Assembly (NCBI GenBank): GCA_963921195.1
Contig: OY992536.1
Location: forward strand, 178,692,995 to 178,756,994
DNA from: Pegoplata infirma
Lineage: Eukaryota; Arthropoda; Insecta; Diptera; Anthomyiidae
Reading direction: 5' to 3'
Length of the DNA stretch: 64,000 bases
The position numbers were made by a program, and so were the translations under genes. Under the pieces are notes generated by a model that had not been told where the DNA came from, made no database searches, and was given only the letters and a program-made list of their open reading frames with translations. Shown piece after piece: positions 20,867 to 33,439 of this stretch. The number at the start of each line of letters is the position of its first letter. The first letter of the stretch is position 1.

Positions 20867-22780
20867 TTATGATCAAAAATATTCCTCGGAAAAAATGCGT
20901 CTATATAAAATATTTAAAAATTTACATAGTCAAAAAATTTACGGTCAAAAAATAAAAAAGGGAATTTTGAATGTATTTTGTGTGGTACGAAATCGGGCAC
21001 ATTTTTAAATGCGAATAACGCAATAACGAAACAAGCTTTAGCATTGTAGATGACAGTTTTGGATTCTAAGGTCCATATTATATAAAATCCACACTTGGTT
21101 TTTGACATAAACCCAAAAATATATAACAGTGGGGCCACAAAAACCTTTATAAATCGCATTTTTTAAATTTCAATCGCGAATATCTCGAAAACGAAAAGCT
21201 ATATTGACTGCGGATTTGGAATCACGAAGTCCAATTTTTGTAAAACGTTGCAGTTCCTTTATAAAAACCACAAAATTCGCGTTTTTTGTAGTATTTAAAC
21301 GCGAATATCTTGAAAGTGCATACTGCTAGAAAAGTTTTAAAGGTTGTTTTGTTGTTTTGGATTCAGGAGGTCCATTGTTTTGGATTCAGGAGGTCCATTT
21401 ACTAAACGGATAATTACAGACCAAGAAAAGTGTGATGGGTATTTATGATTTGGCAAAGCCGACTTACATTCTTAAGAGTGTTATTTTTAAAACAGCCAGA
21501 ATTATTTTCTTCCTCTCTTCCCATAACTTTAACTCCTCTCTCCAACACAGTGCATTACATAAGTAAAGATCTTCTCTCCCTTAATGTAAATTAATTTCGT
21601 CAAAAATGCGATAACTTAAATACCAACACACGCCCGTGATACGACTTAATTATGACTTCTTAAATACTTTAAGTGTATTAATATGAGTTAAACACTTCAA
21701 GTAAATTAATGTGATTTTAATTCAATTATGTCTGATTGTATTGTCATTTACGCTTCATTTCTGTTAAAATAATGTTTAACCCTCGTGCCCAACCCTGACC
21801 AATTATGCAAGACCGCAGTTAATTTTCAATATAAACCAAAACGAGGGGGGGGACTTTACGAAAATTGCAGCATGAAAACAATTTTTGTTGACACGTGTAG
21901 GTATATTTTATTTAAATAACCATTTACACATTCAATCACTGAAATTTAACCATCAAACACATGGGGACTTTAAATATTTAGTGGCAAAGTGTCGTGCGTG
22001 TCTGTTGTTGAAATTTAGCGATTTTCTAAAATAATGTATTGTACATGTACTTGTATTTCATTGGTTGGTCAAATGTATGTATGTTTGTTATAGTATGTAA
22101 TTTAAAATTTTCATGAATAAGTGTGAATAGAATTTGTGTATATGGGGCATGACACACTAAATGTCCCGCTGCTGAAAAACATGTGTCACATGCATTTCTG
22201 AATAGGTTATATTGATAGCCCAATATGGAACTAAGAAAATTGCGGCTGAGGAGGCTTGGCTAAATTTTGAAAAAATTACACTGTGCAACAGTGGAAAAAA
22301 ACACAAGAACTTGACTATATCGTTGAGATGGGCACATGAGTAGATTAGTGCGTGATTCACGTGTGATCACGTGATTTATTTTTTCTTCACATTTTCTTTC
22401 GTATTAAAACAAGCAAAAGAAAATTGTAAAATTTGGCTTAACTTTAAATTTCGTCCCGAAACAATAAAAAAATTGTAAAATTTGGCTTTATGTTCTAAGA
22501 AGATGTTGGAATGGACAAAGTATTAAGGTTCGATAATATATTTGACTCCTGTTGGGGCACTTTTGAGGTAGTTAGAGCTGTAGAAGCAGTTTTACAAAAA
22601 TGTAATATTTGTATTTGTACTCTTTAAGGAGTGGAGAAAAAGCTTAGGTATGTAAGACAAAGCTATAAAATGTAAGAAGGGAAAAACTTAGAGGTCGGTT
22701 TTGCGTTTTATCCCTCTAGGAGCGATTTTGGGGCAGTTGTATGGCTTTTTTTTTGTGAAGCATTTAGTCAAAATCGACCA
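20867..22780. other. No gene recognised; short direct duplication
   Basis: 20867-21450 holds an old repeat with phrases CGCGAATATCTYGAAAA also seen at 45620-45640, and a 22-bp direct duplication of TTTTGGATTCAGGAGGTCCA (21355-21400). From 21450 to 22780 no repeat, RNA gene or open frame is recognisable; this may be host DNA. Confidence 0.4.
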
Positions 22781-22827
22781 ATTTTAAGGTACGGAAAGGT
22801 CCTCAGTAGATAACACCGCGTGACAAA

Positions 22828-24040
22828 ACTAACCACTATTTTAGAAAACAAGAGGTACGACCATCATTTCTATATATTTCGGACATGCTGAATCGAATAG
22901 CGTACTCCGTTTTTCGATGTATGGTACAGATTTCTTGCAAAATGTCATTAAAGATTGGCTGATTTTCAGCTGCTTTTTTAACAAAAAAATTTCCAAAGTT
23001 ATTGATTTTTAAATTTTATGGCATGGAAAACAAAGATATAACTTATTGCAATATTTCTAATATAAATTTGGTTTAAAGCTTTTTATCTTTAGTCCTTAAA
23101 TTCGCGGATTTCTTCATTTTTTTAAGTTTTCGCGAAATTAACCCCTAAATTGGTCTCTGATCAAAAACTTGCATTTTGTGGATCATAAAGGCATCCATGA
23201 CACTACGAATAGTGGACAAAAAACATCTATGTTATATGGACCATCATGATGAAAATCGCGAAAACCCGTTTTTTTGTATATGGCAGCATCACTTTACGAG
23301 ATGATTTAAGGCTTCATCTTTTAGTATATAATGTGGGAACCTTAAACAATGAACTGACCCAAAATTTGTCCAAAAAAGTTTTCATTAGCAAAAGTTATCT
23401 TAACAAAAACTATAATTATCGTATGCCAAACACTGAAATAATAGTTTTTGTTAAGATAACTTTTGCAAATGAAAACTTTTTTGGCCAAATTTTTGGTCAG
23501 TTAGTTGTTTAAGGTTCCCACATTATATACTAAAAGATGAAGCCTTAAGTCATCTCGTAAAGTGATGCTGTCATATAAAAAAACGGTTTTTCGCGATTTT
23601 CATCATGATGGTCCATATAACATAGCTGTTTTTTGTCCACTATTTGTATTGTTAGGGATGCCTTTTTGATTTACTAAAAGCAAGTTTTTTATCAAAGACC
23701 AATTTGGCTGTTATTTCGCGAAAACCTTAAAAAATGGAGAAATTTGCGAATTTAATGGCTTAAGATGAAAAGATTTAAGCCAAATTTGCATAAAAAATAT
23801 TACTAAAAGTCATATATTTGTTTTCCATGCCATAAAATTTATAAATCTTTAACTTTGCAAATTTTTTTGTTAAAAAAGTTCCTCGAAATCAGCAAATTTT
23901 TAACGACATTTTGCAAAAAAACTGTACCATACATCGTGAAACGGAGTACGCCATTCGAATCAGCATGTCCGAAATATATAGAAATGATGGTCGTAACTCT
24001 TGTTTATTTTTTAGTGTTCCGCAGTGTAATTAGTGTACCC
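22828..24040. mobile_element. Long palindromic element (arms near 590 bp)
   Basis: Sequence from ACAAGAGGTACGACCATCAT (22848) is repeated inverted up to ATGATGGTCGTAACTCTTGT (24003), with the turn near 23430 between ATAGTTTTTGTTAAGATAAC and its partner. The right end runs on to TTTTTTAGTGTTCCGCAGTG. A solo copy of that right end is at 60490-60582. Arms differ by scattered substitutions, so the element is not recent. The open frames inside are mirror shadows of the palindrome. Confidence 0.8.
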
Positions 24041-24599
24041 AAATACGTTCAGATTGTTTAGGTATGTTCAGAAGAGTTCAGCTTGTTCAGCTTGACCGTG
24101 GCTACAATTTTTCTAAATACTGTTATGGAAAAGTTAATAGTCCCTGTAGGTTATGCTTAAAAAAGTTAAAATACGATATTTTTTCATTAATTAAAAAAAA
24201 AGTCCAGGAAAAAATAATTTTTTTTAACATAAAATGTTGACAGAATTTGTTCAACGATCTATAATTCACTAGTTTTTTGCCAACAGATTACAGCATATTA
24301 TGGGCGTCCCACTGCGTTTCTGAATCTTCGGAGGCCTATAAAATGGACTTGGCACCAAACTATACAATCCGAATAGAGGATTTTACTACCTTTTGGTAGT
24401 AGAATCGAACCTTTATAGTCATGATCATGTGTTTTTCAAAAGGTTTATTTGTTCATAGTGTATCAAATTTGTGTCGAGTTGCCTTTATTGTGCTCGATTT
24501 TGGAGGATTCTTTTACCATTCACCTCACGTTTAAAAATTTGATATCCTTTGAAATTTATGATTTTTAATTTGTTTTTCTTTTAGGTGCACACGGTGAGC

Positions 24600-25546
24600 C
24601 GCAGCGATGTTTAGGTTGAACTTAAGTGTCGACGAAAAGTGTAAACGCAGTTCGATTTCTACATGGTTAAATGTCACAAAACTGTTAACCACGAAATCGT
24701 AGATGCTCGCATTCGCGAGATATCACAAAATAAGTTTTTTTGTATTTTCTAAAATTTTGACATTTTAGGTTTTTAAATAATTTCAAAAACTGAGTATACA
24801 GTTTCAAGGTCACAAAACAGTAAACATCACAATCATATTTTTTTTAGTTTGCGAGAAATCGCGAAATTACTTTTTTGCTGTTTTGGTTTTTGTTTTTTAT
24901 TTTGGTTTCTTTAAAATTTTGTAAAAACATGGTATGTAGTTTTATTTGTGCTTGATCAAAGGTCACACATCTGTTCACATCGAAATTGTAGGTATTAAAT
25001 TTCGCGATATATCGCTTAATTATATATTTTTTTATTTATATTTTTGAACCGTTTCTTTAGAAAGAATAAAAAAAAGTGGTATGCAGTTTGATTTGAATAT
25101 GTTGGCAGAAATTAAAACTGCCCACAAAAAAATTATAGATAATCAATTTCGCGAGAAAAAGTGAAAACAGCTTTTCTGTGTTTTTTGTTTTGAATAATTA
25201 AGAAGTTTCGTTAAAATTGTTGAAAAACACGAAATGCAGCTTGAGTTGCTATTGACCAAAGTCATAAGGCTGTTAACATTTAAATTCTAGCTTCTCAATT
25301 CTTCCAAATATCGCTAAAAAACTCAGTAAACTACTATTTATTCATTACTTTGTGTAATTTTTGGTCTGTAAAAACATTTACCTCAATTAACAACAAAAAT
25401 GTGGTATGCAGTTTGAATTCGAGGTTATTAAAGACGGCAAAACTGCAAGCATAAAAAGATGATAAATTTCCTGACACATTGCGAAATTACTGTGAAAACT
25501 TTTATGTTAATTAATTTATTTTTTCTGTGGTGTTTAAAATAAAAAA
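24600..25546. repeat. Diverged tandem array, period about 147 bp
   Basis: The anchor phrase GTATGCAGTTTGATTT or a close variant occurs near 24645, 24794, 24931, 25080, 25227 and 25404, that is at steps of about 149, 137, 149, 147 and 177. Each unit also has AAAGGTCACAAAACTGTTAAC-like and TTTCGCGAGAAATCGCG-like phrases. The array resumes near 27095-27210 after the HINE insertion. Units are highly diverged. Confidence 0.65.
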
Positions 25547-27095
25547 AACAAGTATGAGTGTTACATTCGGCTGTGCCGAATCTTTTATACCCTCCAAATT
25601 GTAAAATAAAGCAATATAAAACAAGTAGAAAAATTAAATTCGACTTGGCCGAATCTATGAATACCCTCCACAATGCCCATTTTAAGTGATAGTAAATTTT
25701 ATAACGTGAAAATAATAAAGTTATGATTAGAAATATTTTATTTTGTGTAAAAAAATTTTTTTTAGTAATTTTTGAAAAAAAAAAATACTAATTTTTTTTT
25801 TTGAGTGTAAAATTTTTTTTGAGTGTAAAATTTTTTCGAATTTTACATTCAAAAAAAAAATTAATAATTTTTTTTTTGAGTGTAAAATTTTTTTTGAGTG
25901 TAAAATTTTTTCGAATTTTACATTCAAAAAAAAAAATTTACTAATTTTTTTTTGAGTGTAAAATTTTTTTTTGAGTTTAAAATTTCTTTCGAGTGTATTT
26001 TTTTTTTTTGTTTTGGTATAAAATTTTTGAGTGACAAAAATACGTTTTAAAACATTTTTGTGACTTACCAATGGTTTTAAAACACGTTTAACGGGTTTTC
26101 AGCACGTGAATTTAAGGTGAAGCTAATCTGATATTCACGGTTTTGCTAAAAACTTTTGAACCAATGGACCGATTTGGGTGAAATTCAATACGAACTAGGT
26201 TGGAGGAACGAGAAACATATATGCCAAGCTTCAGCATCCTCAGAATTGATTTTCGAAAGTTATAGTGCTTTTTATCTCATAAATTCACGAAAAACCCTTG
26301 CCGAAATTCAGTCTTTTGCTCATAACTTTTGAACCACTGGACCGATTTCACTGGATTGCAATACCAACCTGACCAGGTAAATGCCCAACATATATGCTAA
26401 ACTTCAGGAGCCTCCGTAAAGTCTTTCAAAAGTTAGCGTGTTTTCAACAGACAGACAGACAGACGGACAGACGGACGGACGGACGGACGGACGGACGGAC
26501 ATCGCTAGATCGTCTTAAAATCGATCGAGGATCATGAATATATATACTTTATGGGGTCCTAGACCAATATTTCGAGGTGTTACAAACGGAATGACAAACT
26601 TATATATACCCTCTATCACTAGAGTGGAGGGTATAAAAATGCAGGGGCGTCATTTTTTTATTTTTTTGGGGGGCGGTTGGTAGGAGACGTTAGGGGGCAC
26701 CTTCCCCTTGCGATTTTGAACTTCTTCTGAGATAAGAATGTTGCATTTGCTTAGCAAAAGTACAAAAACCCTTCAAAAAATGCGGTTTTTCTTAGGTTGG
26801 TTTAGTTCTCCAAGGGGGAACTTTTTTCCCCTTGGTCCGATTTTGCCCATTTCCGAAGTTAACCTGCCTAGGAGTATAAGACATATTCGTGTCAAACTTC
26901 GGAAGTCTAGCTCTTTTATTTTGGACTGTATCGTGTCCTCTACAGACCGACAGACGGACGGACGTTGCTATAATGTCTTAGATCACTGATCAATAAAATA
27001 TATAGTTTATGGGGTCCTAAACCGATATTTCGATGTGTTGCACACGGAATGACAAAGTGAGTATACCCCCATACTGTGGTTGGAGGGTATAAAAT
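25547..27095 (+). mobile_element. HINE (subfamily 1b) interrupted by another HINE
   Basis: It begins ACAAGTATGAGTGTTACATT with the hairpin ATTCGGCTGTGCCGAAT and TATACCCTCCAA. After the nested element it continues with a (GACR)n tract (26943-26965), the block TATGGGGTCCTAAACCGATA and a 3' hairpin ending GGTTGGAGGGTATAAAA. The interior 26640-26940 is less A/T-rich. It is itself inserted in the 147-bp array. Confidence 0.8.
25621..26640 (+). mobile_element. HINE-1, full-length copy
   Basis: The complete layout is: ACAAGTAGAAAAATTAAATT start; hairpin ATTCGACTTGGCCGAAT; subterminal ATACCCTCCAC; A/T-rich block with repeated TTTTGAGTGTAAAA; two copies of a GAACCAMTGGACCGATTT block (26158, 26331); a (GACA/GACG)n tract (26449-26500); a TATATATA tract; TATGGGGTCCTAGACCAATA; and a 3' hairpin ATACCCTC...GAGGGTAT (26606-26633). 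Subterminal inverted repeats, a (GTCY)n tract and a 3' hairpin are the known hallmarks of Helentron-associated elements (DINE-1, mini-me). No protein is encoded. Confidence 0.85.
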
Positions 27096-27239
27096 TCAAG
27101 AAACGACAAATATATGGCATGAAGTTTGAATGTTATGTGATTGAAGGTGACAAAACTGCTCAATATCCTGTCCCGAAAAATAAAATTTAAGGTAATAGCA
27201 AAAAAAACGATGCTTTTTCAAGAGCTGATAATGGGAAAA

Positions 27240-27830
27240 ATAATCAAAAAAAAAAAAATGGAGTCTGTCTTTGGCTCCCTACAACCGGTTGAAATTCGCA
27301 ATCGTAATGTATTTTTTCAACAAAAAAAAAATATTTTTTTGTTTTGGCTGCAATTGGTGTCAAAATTTGCACAATGTGAAGTATATTAAGGGAAAAATAT
27401 CTGCATGATGAAATTGAATAAACTTATTTAATTTTGGTTGCAAAAACTAGTAAAATAAATATATTTTTTCGACTTTTTTTTTCAAATTTTGTTTAAGTGG
27501 CTTAAAATGATACTAAAAGAACATGGACGATTTAAAGTACCCATTTGAACTTGATTGAGTAACATCCGCGTCAATATTTAAAGTTCAATATTTAAAGCTA
27601 AATATTGCAAAATTTTTTTTCTTTCTTAAAATGCTCTGGTGGACCAAAATTATTCCATGTAAGCTTTTTAAATATTTTTCCCTTGATGTACTAAACATTC
27701 TGCGAATTTTGACACCAATAGCGGTAAAAACAAAAAATATTTTTTTTTTGACAAAATACACTACGATTGCGAACATAAACTGGTTGTAGGGAGGCAAAGA
27801 CAGACTTCAAATATTGTTGCTGCTACTTTA
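27240..27830. mobile_element. Palindromic element (arms near 200 bp)
   Basis: TCTGTCTTTGGCTCCCTACA (27264) pairs with TGTAGGGAGGCAAAGACAGA (27785), and the arms continue through TTGGTGTCAAAATTTGC and GCGAATTTTGACACCAAT. The central 250 bp is unpaired. Ends are vague (A/T runs). Confidence 0.7.
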
Positions 27831-28397
27831 CACGAAAAATATATTTTTTTCCAATTTTTTTTTAAGATTTTTTTTTTTTAAATTTTAATTGTTTTTTAAT
27901 TTAATATTAAATAAACTTTTAATTAATATAATTAATTGTTTAATTAAATTTTTAACTTTATTTTAATTAATATTTTAATTGTTTTCAAATTTAATATTAA
28001 TTAAGTATTTAATTTATATAATTAAATGTTTAATTAAATTTCTAGCTTTACTTATTTTTTTTGTTTTGTTTTCCGTGTGTGTGCGAGTGTGTGTTTTTCT
28101 CTTGCATTGTATTACATACAAAAAAAATACATAAGTATAAAAAGTTTGTTGAAAGTTTTTTTTTATTTTTCACATAGGTTTTTGAATTCTCATTTTGTTT
28201 ATAGTTTTATGTGTATGTATATGAAAGGTTTATAATCAACTTTATAAAATCAGCTCACTGACTATGTCTTTACGGCATAAATAAATTTGGTAAAGTTTGA
28301 AGAAATATTTTTTTTTAAAACTATTTTATTAAAAAAGAATGTTTTTACAAATTATTTTTTTTTAATATAATATTTTTAATTAATTTTTTTAATTTAC

Positions 28398-28510
28398 CCG
28401 GCTAAAAATAAATGTGTATGTTCGTATATGCTTATATATAGATCTTTATATGATCATATATGACATATATGGAAACATATATGTGACCATATATGCAAAA
28501 AACGATCCCA
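28398..28510 (+). mobile_element. Left part of an outer MITE family C element
   Basis: It starts CCCGGCTAAAAATAAATG and continues with CATATATG words. The matching continuation is at 30307-30390 (CATATATGTGGCCGTATAT and more). The two halves are separated by the 28511-30306 insertion, which duplicates a CA dinucleotide at its edges. Confidence 0.6.
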
Positions 28511-30306
28511 CCCGAGTAAAAAAGATCTGATATAATCATATATGCTATTACATAATTATTTATATTTATATATGGTTATGCATTAACTTTGATATGGACA
28601 TATAAGTTTATATATAGCATTGTATTTTTCCTTATTTTTTAATATAATAACATACATATTCATATCTATTTACATACCGATCTATATGAAATTAGATATG
28701 ACATATAATGTCGGGAACCCGAATAAAAAAAAGTTATATGACGCAATATTTAATTATATATGAACAGATATGCTTTTATGTAAATCCATATTAATTTTGA
28801 TCCGAAAATTGGCGGATCGAATATTATACGATTATATCAAATTCTATTATTTTTGATAAAATAATATCAAATTTGATTAAGTTTGATCCCAAAAATGGGT
28901 CTATCTAATTGTATTAAATCATATCTTATCTGTTAAAATTAGATAAATTTTTATATAATTAGATGAAATCTGGTGAATTTTTTTGGAATTTTAAACGAGA
29001 AATTAGAAATTATTTTATCAGATTGGATACATTATCAATTAGAAGAGTTTTTTTGCATTCTTCGGGACTTAGCAAATTATTAAAAATTTGTAATTTTTTT
29101 CTAAAAGCATTTTTAAGGGATTTAAAAATTCAAAAAAATTTTTGTCTTAGAAAATTTAAAAACATTTTTTCGGAACTTAAAAATTTTTCAAAAAAATAAA
29201 ATTTCTCCTAAAAACATTTTCATTGATTTTTTTACTCCAAATGACTTTTTTACTCCGGGACTTTGGAAAATTTTCATAAAATTTTTTAGGACTTGAAAAT
29301 TTTTTAATTTTTATTTAATTGTCCGGGACTTAGAAAATTTTGAAAAATTTTTTCGGGATATAATTATGAATAAAATCATATATCTTTTTATCTGCCATAT
29401 CTAAAAATTCCCGACATTATATGTCATATCTAATTTCATATAGATCGGTATGTAAATAGATATGAATATGTATGTTATTATATTAAAAAATAAGGAAAAA
29501 TACAATGCTATATATAAACTTATATGTCCATATCAAAGTTAATGCATAACCATATATAAATATAAATAATTATGTAATAGCATATATGATTATATCAGAT
29601 CTTTTTTACTCGGGAATTTTTAGATATGGCAGATAAAAAGATATATGATTTTATTCATAATTATATCCCGAAAAAATTTTTCAAAATTTTCTAAGTCCCG
29701 GACAATTAAATAAAAATTAAAAAATTTTCAAGTCCTAAAAAATTTTATGAAAATTTTCCAAAGTCCCGGAGTAAAAAAGTCATTTGGAGTAAAAAAATCA
29801 ATGAAAATGTTTTTAGGAGAAATTTTATTTTTTTGAAAAATTTTTAAGTTCCGAAAAAATGTTTTTAAATTTTCTAAGACAAAAATTTTTTTGAATTTTT
29901 AAATCCCTTAAAAATGCTTTTAGAAAAAAATTACAAATTTTTAATAATTTGCTAAGTCCCGAAGAATGCAAAAAAACTCTTCTAATTGATAATGTATCCA
30001 ATCTGATAAAATAATTTCTAATTTCTCGTTTAAAATTCCAAAAAAATTCACCAGATTTCATCTAATTATATAAAAATTTATCTAATTTTAACAGATAAGA
30101 TATGATTTAATACAATTAGATAGACCCATTTTTGGGATCAAACTTAATCAAATTTGATATTATTTTATCAAAAATAATAGAATTTGATATAATCGTATAA
30201 TATTCGATCCGCCAATTTTCGGATCAAAATTAATATGGATTTACATAAAAGCATATCTGTTCATATATAATTAAATATTGCGTCATATAACTTTTTTTTA
30301 TTCGGG
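28511..30306. mobile_element. Composite palindromic element with X-L-X'-L' order
   Basis: Four modules are seen: X (28511-28715, 205 bp), L (28718-29409, 692 bp), X' (29410-29614, 205 bp, the exact inverse of X) and L' (29615-30306, 692 bp, the inverse of L). L and L' appear near-identical: the same 78-codon frame is open in each, on opposite strands. The outer ends CCCGAGTAAAAAAG and TTTTTTATTCGGG mark MITE family C, with CA flanks. All modules are A/T-rich and none encodes a recognisable protein. Confidence 0.85.
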
Positions 30307-30464
30307 CATATATGTGGCCGTATATAAAATATGTGCCATATATGATATCATATATGGAAACATATATGTAATCATAAAATGTTAAGTTTTAGTGCATATG
30401 TATGAAAATATCAACCGGAATTACAAAACAAAAGTTTTGTAGGATTGAAATTATATGTTATTAC

Positions 30465-31102
30465 CAGGGAAACCAAAAATATGCAGTATCATGTTTTTTC
30501 CTGCGCATTGTATTTATATATGGGTAAGGTATTTATCCGTTTCAGAAGATTTTAAGAAATCTGGCATCGATTTGTTAGAGCATATTTTTGCATATTTTAG
30601 CCTTAAGAGCATATTTTTGCATATTTTAGGTTTAAGAGCATATTTTTAGAGCATTTTTTCAATTTTAAGAGCATTTTTTAACTTTTTAGAGCATTTTTTT
30701 ACATTTTTAGAGCATTTTTTACAATATTAGAGCATTTTTTTTTTTTAATTTTTAGAGCATTCTTTTCCAATTTTTTTTATGACACCATTTATTTTTATAT
30801 TTTTTATCCAACAAGGATGTTTTTTTCAACAATTACGGAATTGTGACGATTGATGCTCGTTTGGCATGTTCTTGCTTCATACACTATGTTTCTTTAGATT
30901 CAGCAACTTGGTAGAAAATATTAAATATTAACGGTATTTGGAGGGTCTATTCTCTAACAAATTGCAAAAAACACCGCAAAAAAAGTGACATAATTTTTTT
31001 TAAGAGCATATTTTTATTGTTTTTAGAGCATATTTTCCGTTTTTAAGGGCATTTTTTAAGCGCATAAAACGTGTTTTTTAGAGCATATTTTTGGTTTCCC
31101 TG
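30465..31102. mobile_element. hAT-type MITE with AGAGCATATTTTT repeats
   Basis: The ends CAGGGAAACCAAAAATATGC are a perfect 20-bp inverted repeat. The 8-bp duplication GTTATTAC is exact (30457-30464, 31103-31110). Both sides carry repeated AGAGCATATTTTT or AGAGCATTTTTT words (about eight on the left, four on the right) as subterminal repeats. The element is 638 bp and non-coding. Confidence 0.93.
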
Positions 31103-31110
31103 GTTATTAC

Positions 31111-33084
31111 CATATTTATACCTTAATACCGATTCGTATCAATAATTTAAAAAAATATTGTTTCCTAGTTGCAAAATATTCTGATTAAAAAAGTTACTTT
31201 TACATAAAGAAAATGGAAAAAGTAAGTTTTAATTAGAATTTTAAATGAATTTAGAATTTTAAAATCATATATATTATTTTTTCCAGTTCATCGTCACACA
31301 TTGGGAACTTTGTATGGAAAAGGCGCGCATCGACGTTTTTTTGTTATAACTCTTGAACGGATAGGAATTTCACGACATTCTTTACCATTATAAATACTGG
31401 AGACCTTAAAGAACTCACACATGTGGATTGGACATTTTTCGCATTAGTACCCTACTTGTAAATTTAAGGCAAAGTTGGTTAATTTTTTCATATAAAAAAA
31501 TAAAATGGTGGTCAGTTATTTAAAACAGTTACGGATTTTAAGTGACAAAATAACAGCTTACCATTCAATACAAAGTGTTTCTTTAATTTTTTGGTAAAGT
31601 CTACACCCTACACTAAAATAGCCTGCAAAATTAACTGCTTTCTATCTTTTATCATTTTCGATTTTTTAAACAAAAATAATGGGGAAAAATATCAAACAAA
31701 GATGCAACACACGGTAAATACGCATTATTTTCAATAATAGTTAAGTTATTTGGAAAAAAAAAATATTGTAAAAACATTACTCTATAATCAGTACTTTCAA
31801 CTTGTCTGACTGTCTTATTAGGGATATATTTGGATCGGACTCAATCATAACCATACTAAAAACATCTTGCAGGTTGTTTGTTTTTGAGTTTTCTCTGTTA
31901 AAGTTTCTTTTATAGCTTTTAAAATGCCTATGTGATCTTTTCAAAGCCTACTCCGATAATTGCCATGAAAGAAGGCAAATATTTTTTAAATGTTACTTAA
32001 TTAGTTAAGGGTAATTTTAATACCAACGGGCAATTACAATTCTTGTAAAAATAGTGTCATGAGCTAGAATTGTATGCATAGTGGGACTCATGGTTAACCA
32101 ACCATGTTTTTCAACTTATAATTTTGCAGTTCCATGTATGTGTTTTCTAAACTTAACTGAATTATTTTTGTCATTTGCGTTGATACACAGAAGTATTATA
32201 ACAACCCGTTTTATAGTATCTTCTACTATTCCAGTTATTTTGGCCGTAATTGCGGTCAAGAAAGCCTTTTAGTTACAAGCATTATGTGAAACTCCTTTTG
32301 CCTTAATAAAGTGAGGTAGGGTATCAAAATCAATAATTATTGGAAACCACGGTTGTCTGTTAACAATATAGGCCATTTAAGTAAAATTTTGTAATAAAAC
32401 GATAAACAGTAAATTTTGTTAATAAATAATCACTTTAAAAATACTTATTTTTTCGTTAGTAGACCCCACTTTAAACCTCATTTCAGGGCGCAGCTGCAAC
32501 TGGCTGCAAAAGTTTCTACCCCAGGAGTATAAAGTAATACTTCTAGTTTATTGTACAAAAAGAATCGCCATTCCCTTCCGTTCCCCACAAAAGTTGCAAT
32601 CCAAAAAATAAATAGTTTTTTTCTAATTTTTCAAAAATTTACACTTTTTGATGGCCTGTATTTCCTACTTAAAAAGAGTAATATTAAAAACCATAAAATG
32701 GGTAACAAAGGTAATAGTTGTAGCTACAATCTCCACTTAATTTGAGGAAAATCGCATTATTGGAAGTAGTTTTAAAAAATAAAATAAAAAAAGTCTTCAA
32801 AAAAAAATATTTTTTTTCAAATTTATGCAAAAAGTCCTTACTTTGACTTTATGTCCTGACTAAACTAAGCGATGGATTTTCATTCTATGAACGGTTTTCT
32901 TTCTCCTAGGGTATCTACTTAACGAATACGAGCATTCACTGTAAATAACTAAACATTTGTTTGGCTCTTAAATGCACGTCTAGGATCCAATGTGCGTCAT
33001 AACAAGTATAAGCGTGTACATTTTATTCCAAAACAAGATCATATTCAAAAGGATCATATATATAGAGTGCTTTGATGTTGAAGA
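31111..33084. other. Two kilobases without a recognisable element
   Basis: Base composition is somewhat more balanced, and I see no inverted ends, tandem repeats or tRNA-like boxes. The open frames (63-64 codons) are short and featureless. This is the longest candidate for unique host DNA in the window. Confidence 0.4.
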
Positions 33085-33439
33085 AAATTAAACTACGCAG
33101 CTTCGTTAATCTCGTGCATCTTCGTGGAGGGGGCATATGCACCACCATTATGTTTTCACTGCGATTGCAATACTGCAAACTATTTTGAAATCCCTTAATG
33201 TCGCCACCCGTGTAAAAAAATAATTATATCAAAACATATCTCCTTTGATAAAAACATATATAGATCATATCTAAATGGACATAATCAGATCTACTCCATA
33301 TATATTCATATCTGCTTCAGATATGTTTTGATCCGTAAATTGAGTCTATCTGGCATATCTATCTATATATATAAAAGAGTAATGTGACTGACTGACTGAC
33401 TGACTGACTGACTGACTTATTGACTGATTCATCATCGCC

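Noticed and set aside
21520..21600. Another LINE C-terminal tail (SLFPP-like)
   Set aside because: Only a few residues resemble it and no flanking match was found.
25727..26071. 114-codon Lys/Phe-rich frame on the minus strand
   Set aside because: Low-complexity translation of TTTTGAGTGTAAAA repeats in a HINE.
28963..30061. Identical 78-codon frames on opposite strands
   Set aside because: They are mirror images produced by the L/L' palindrome, A/T-rich, with no domain.
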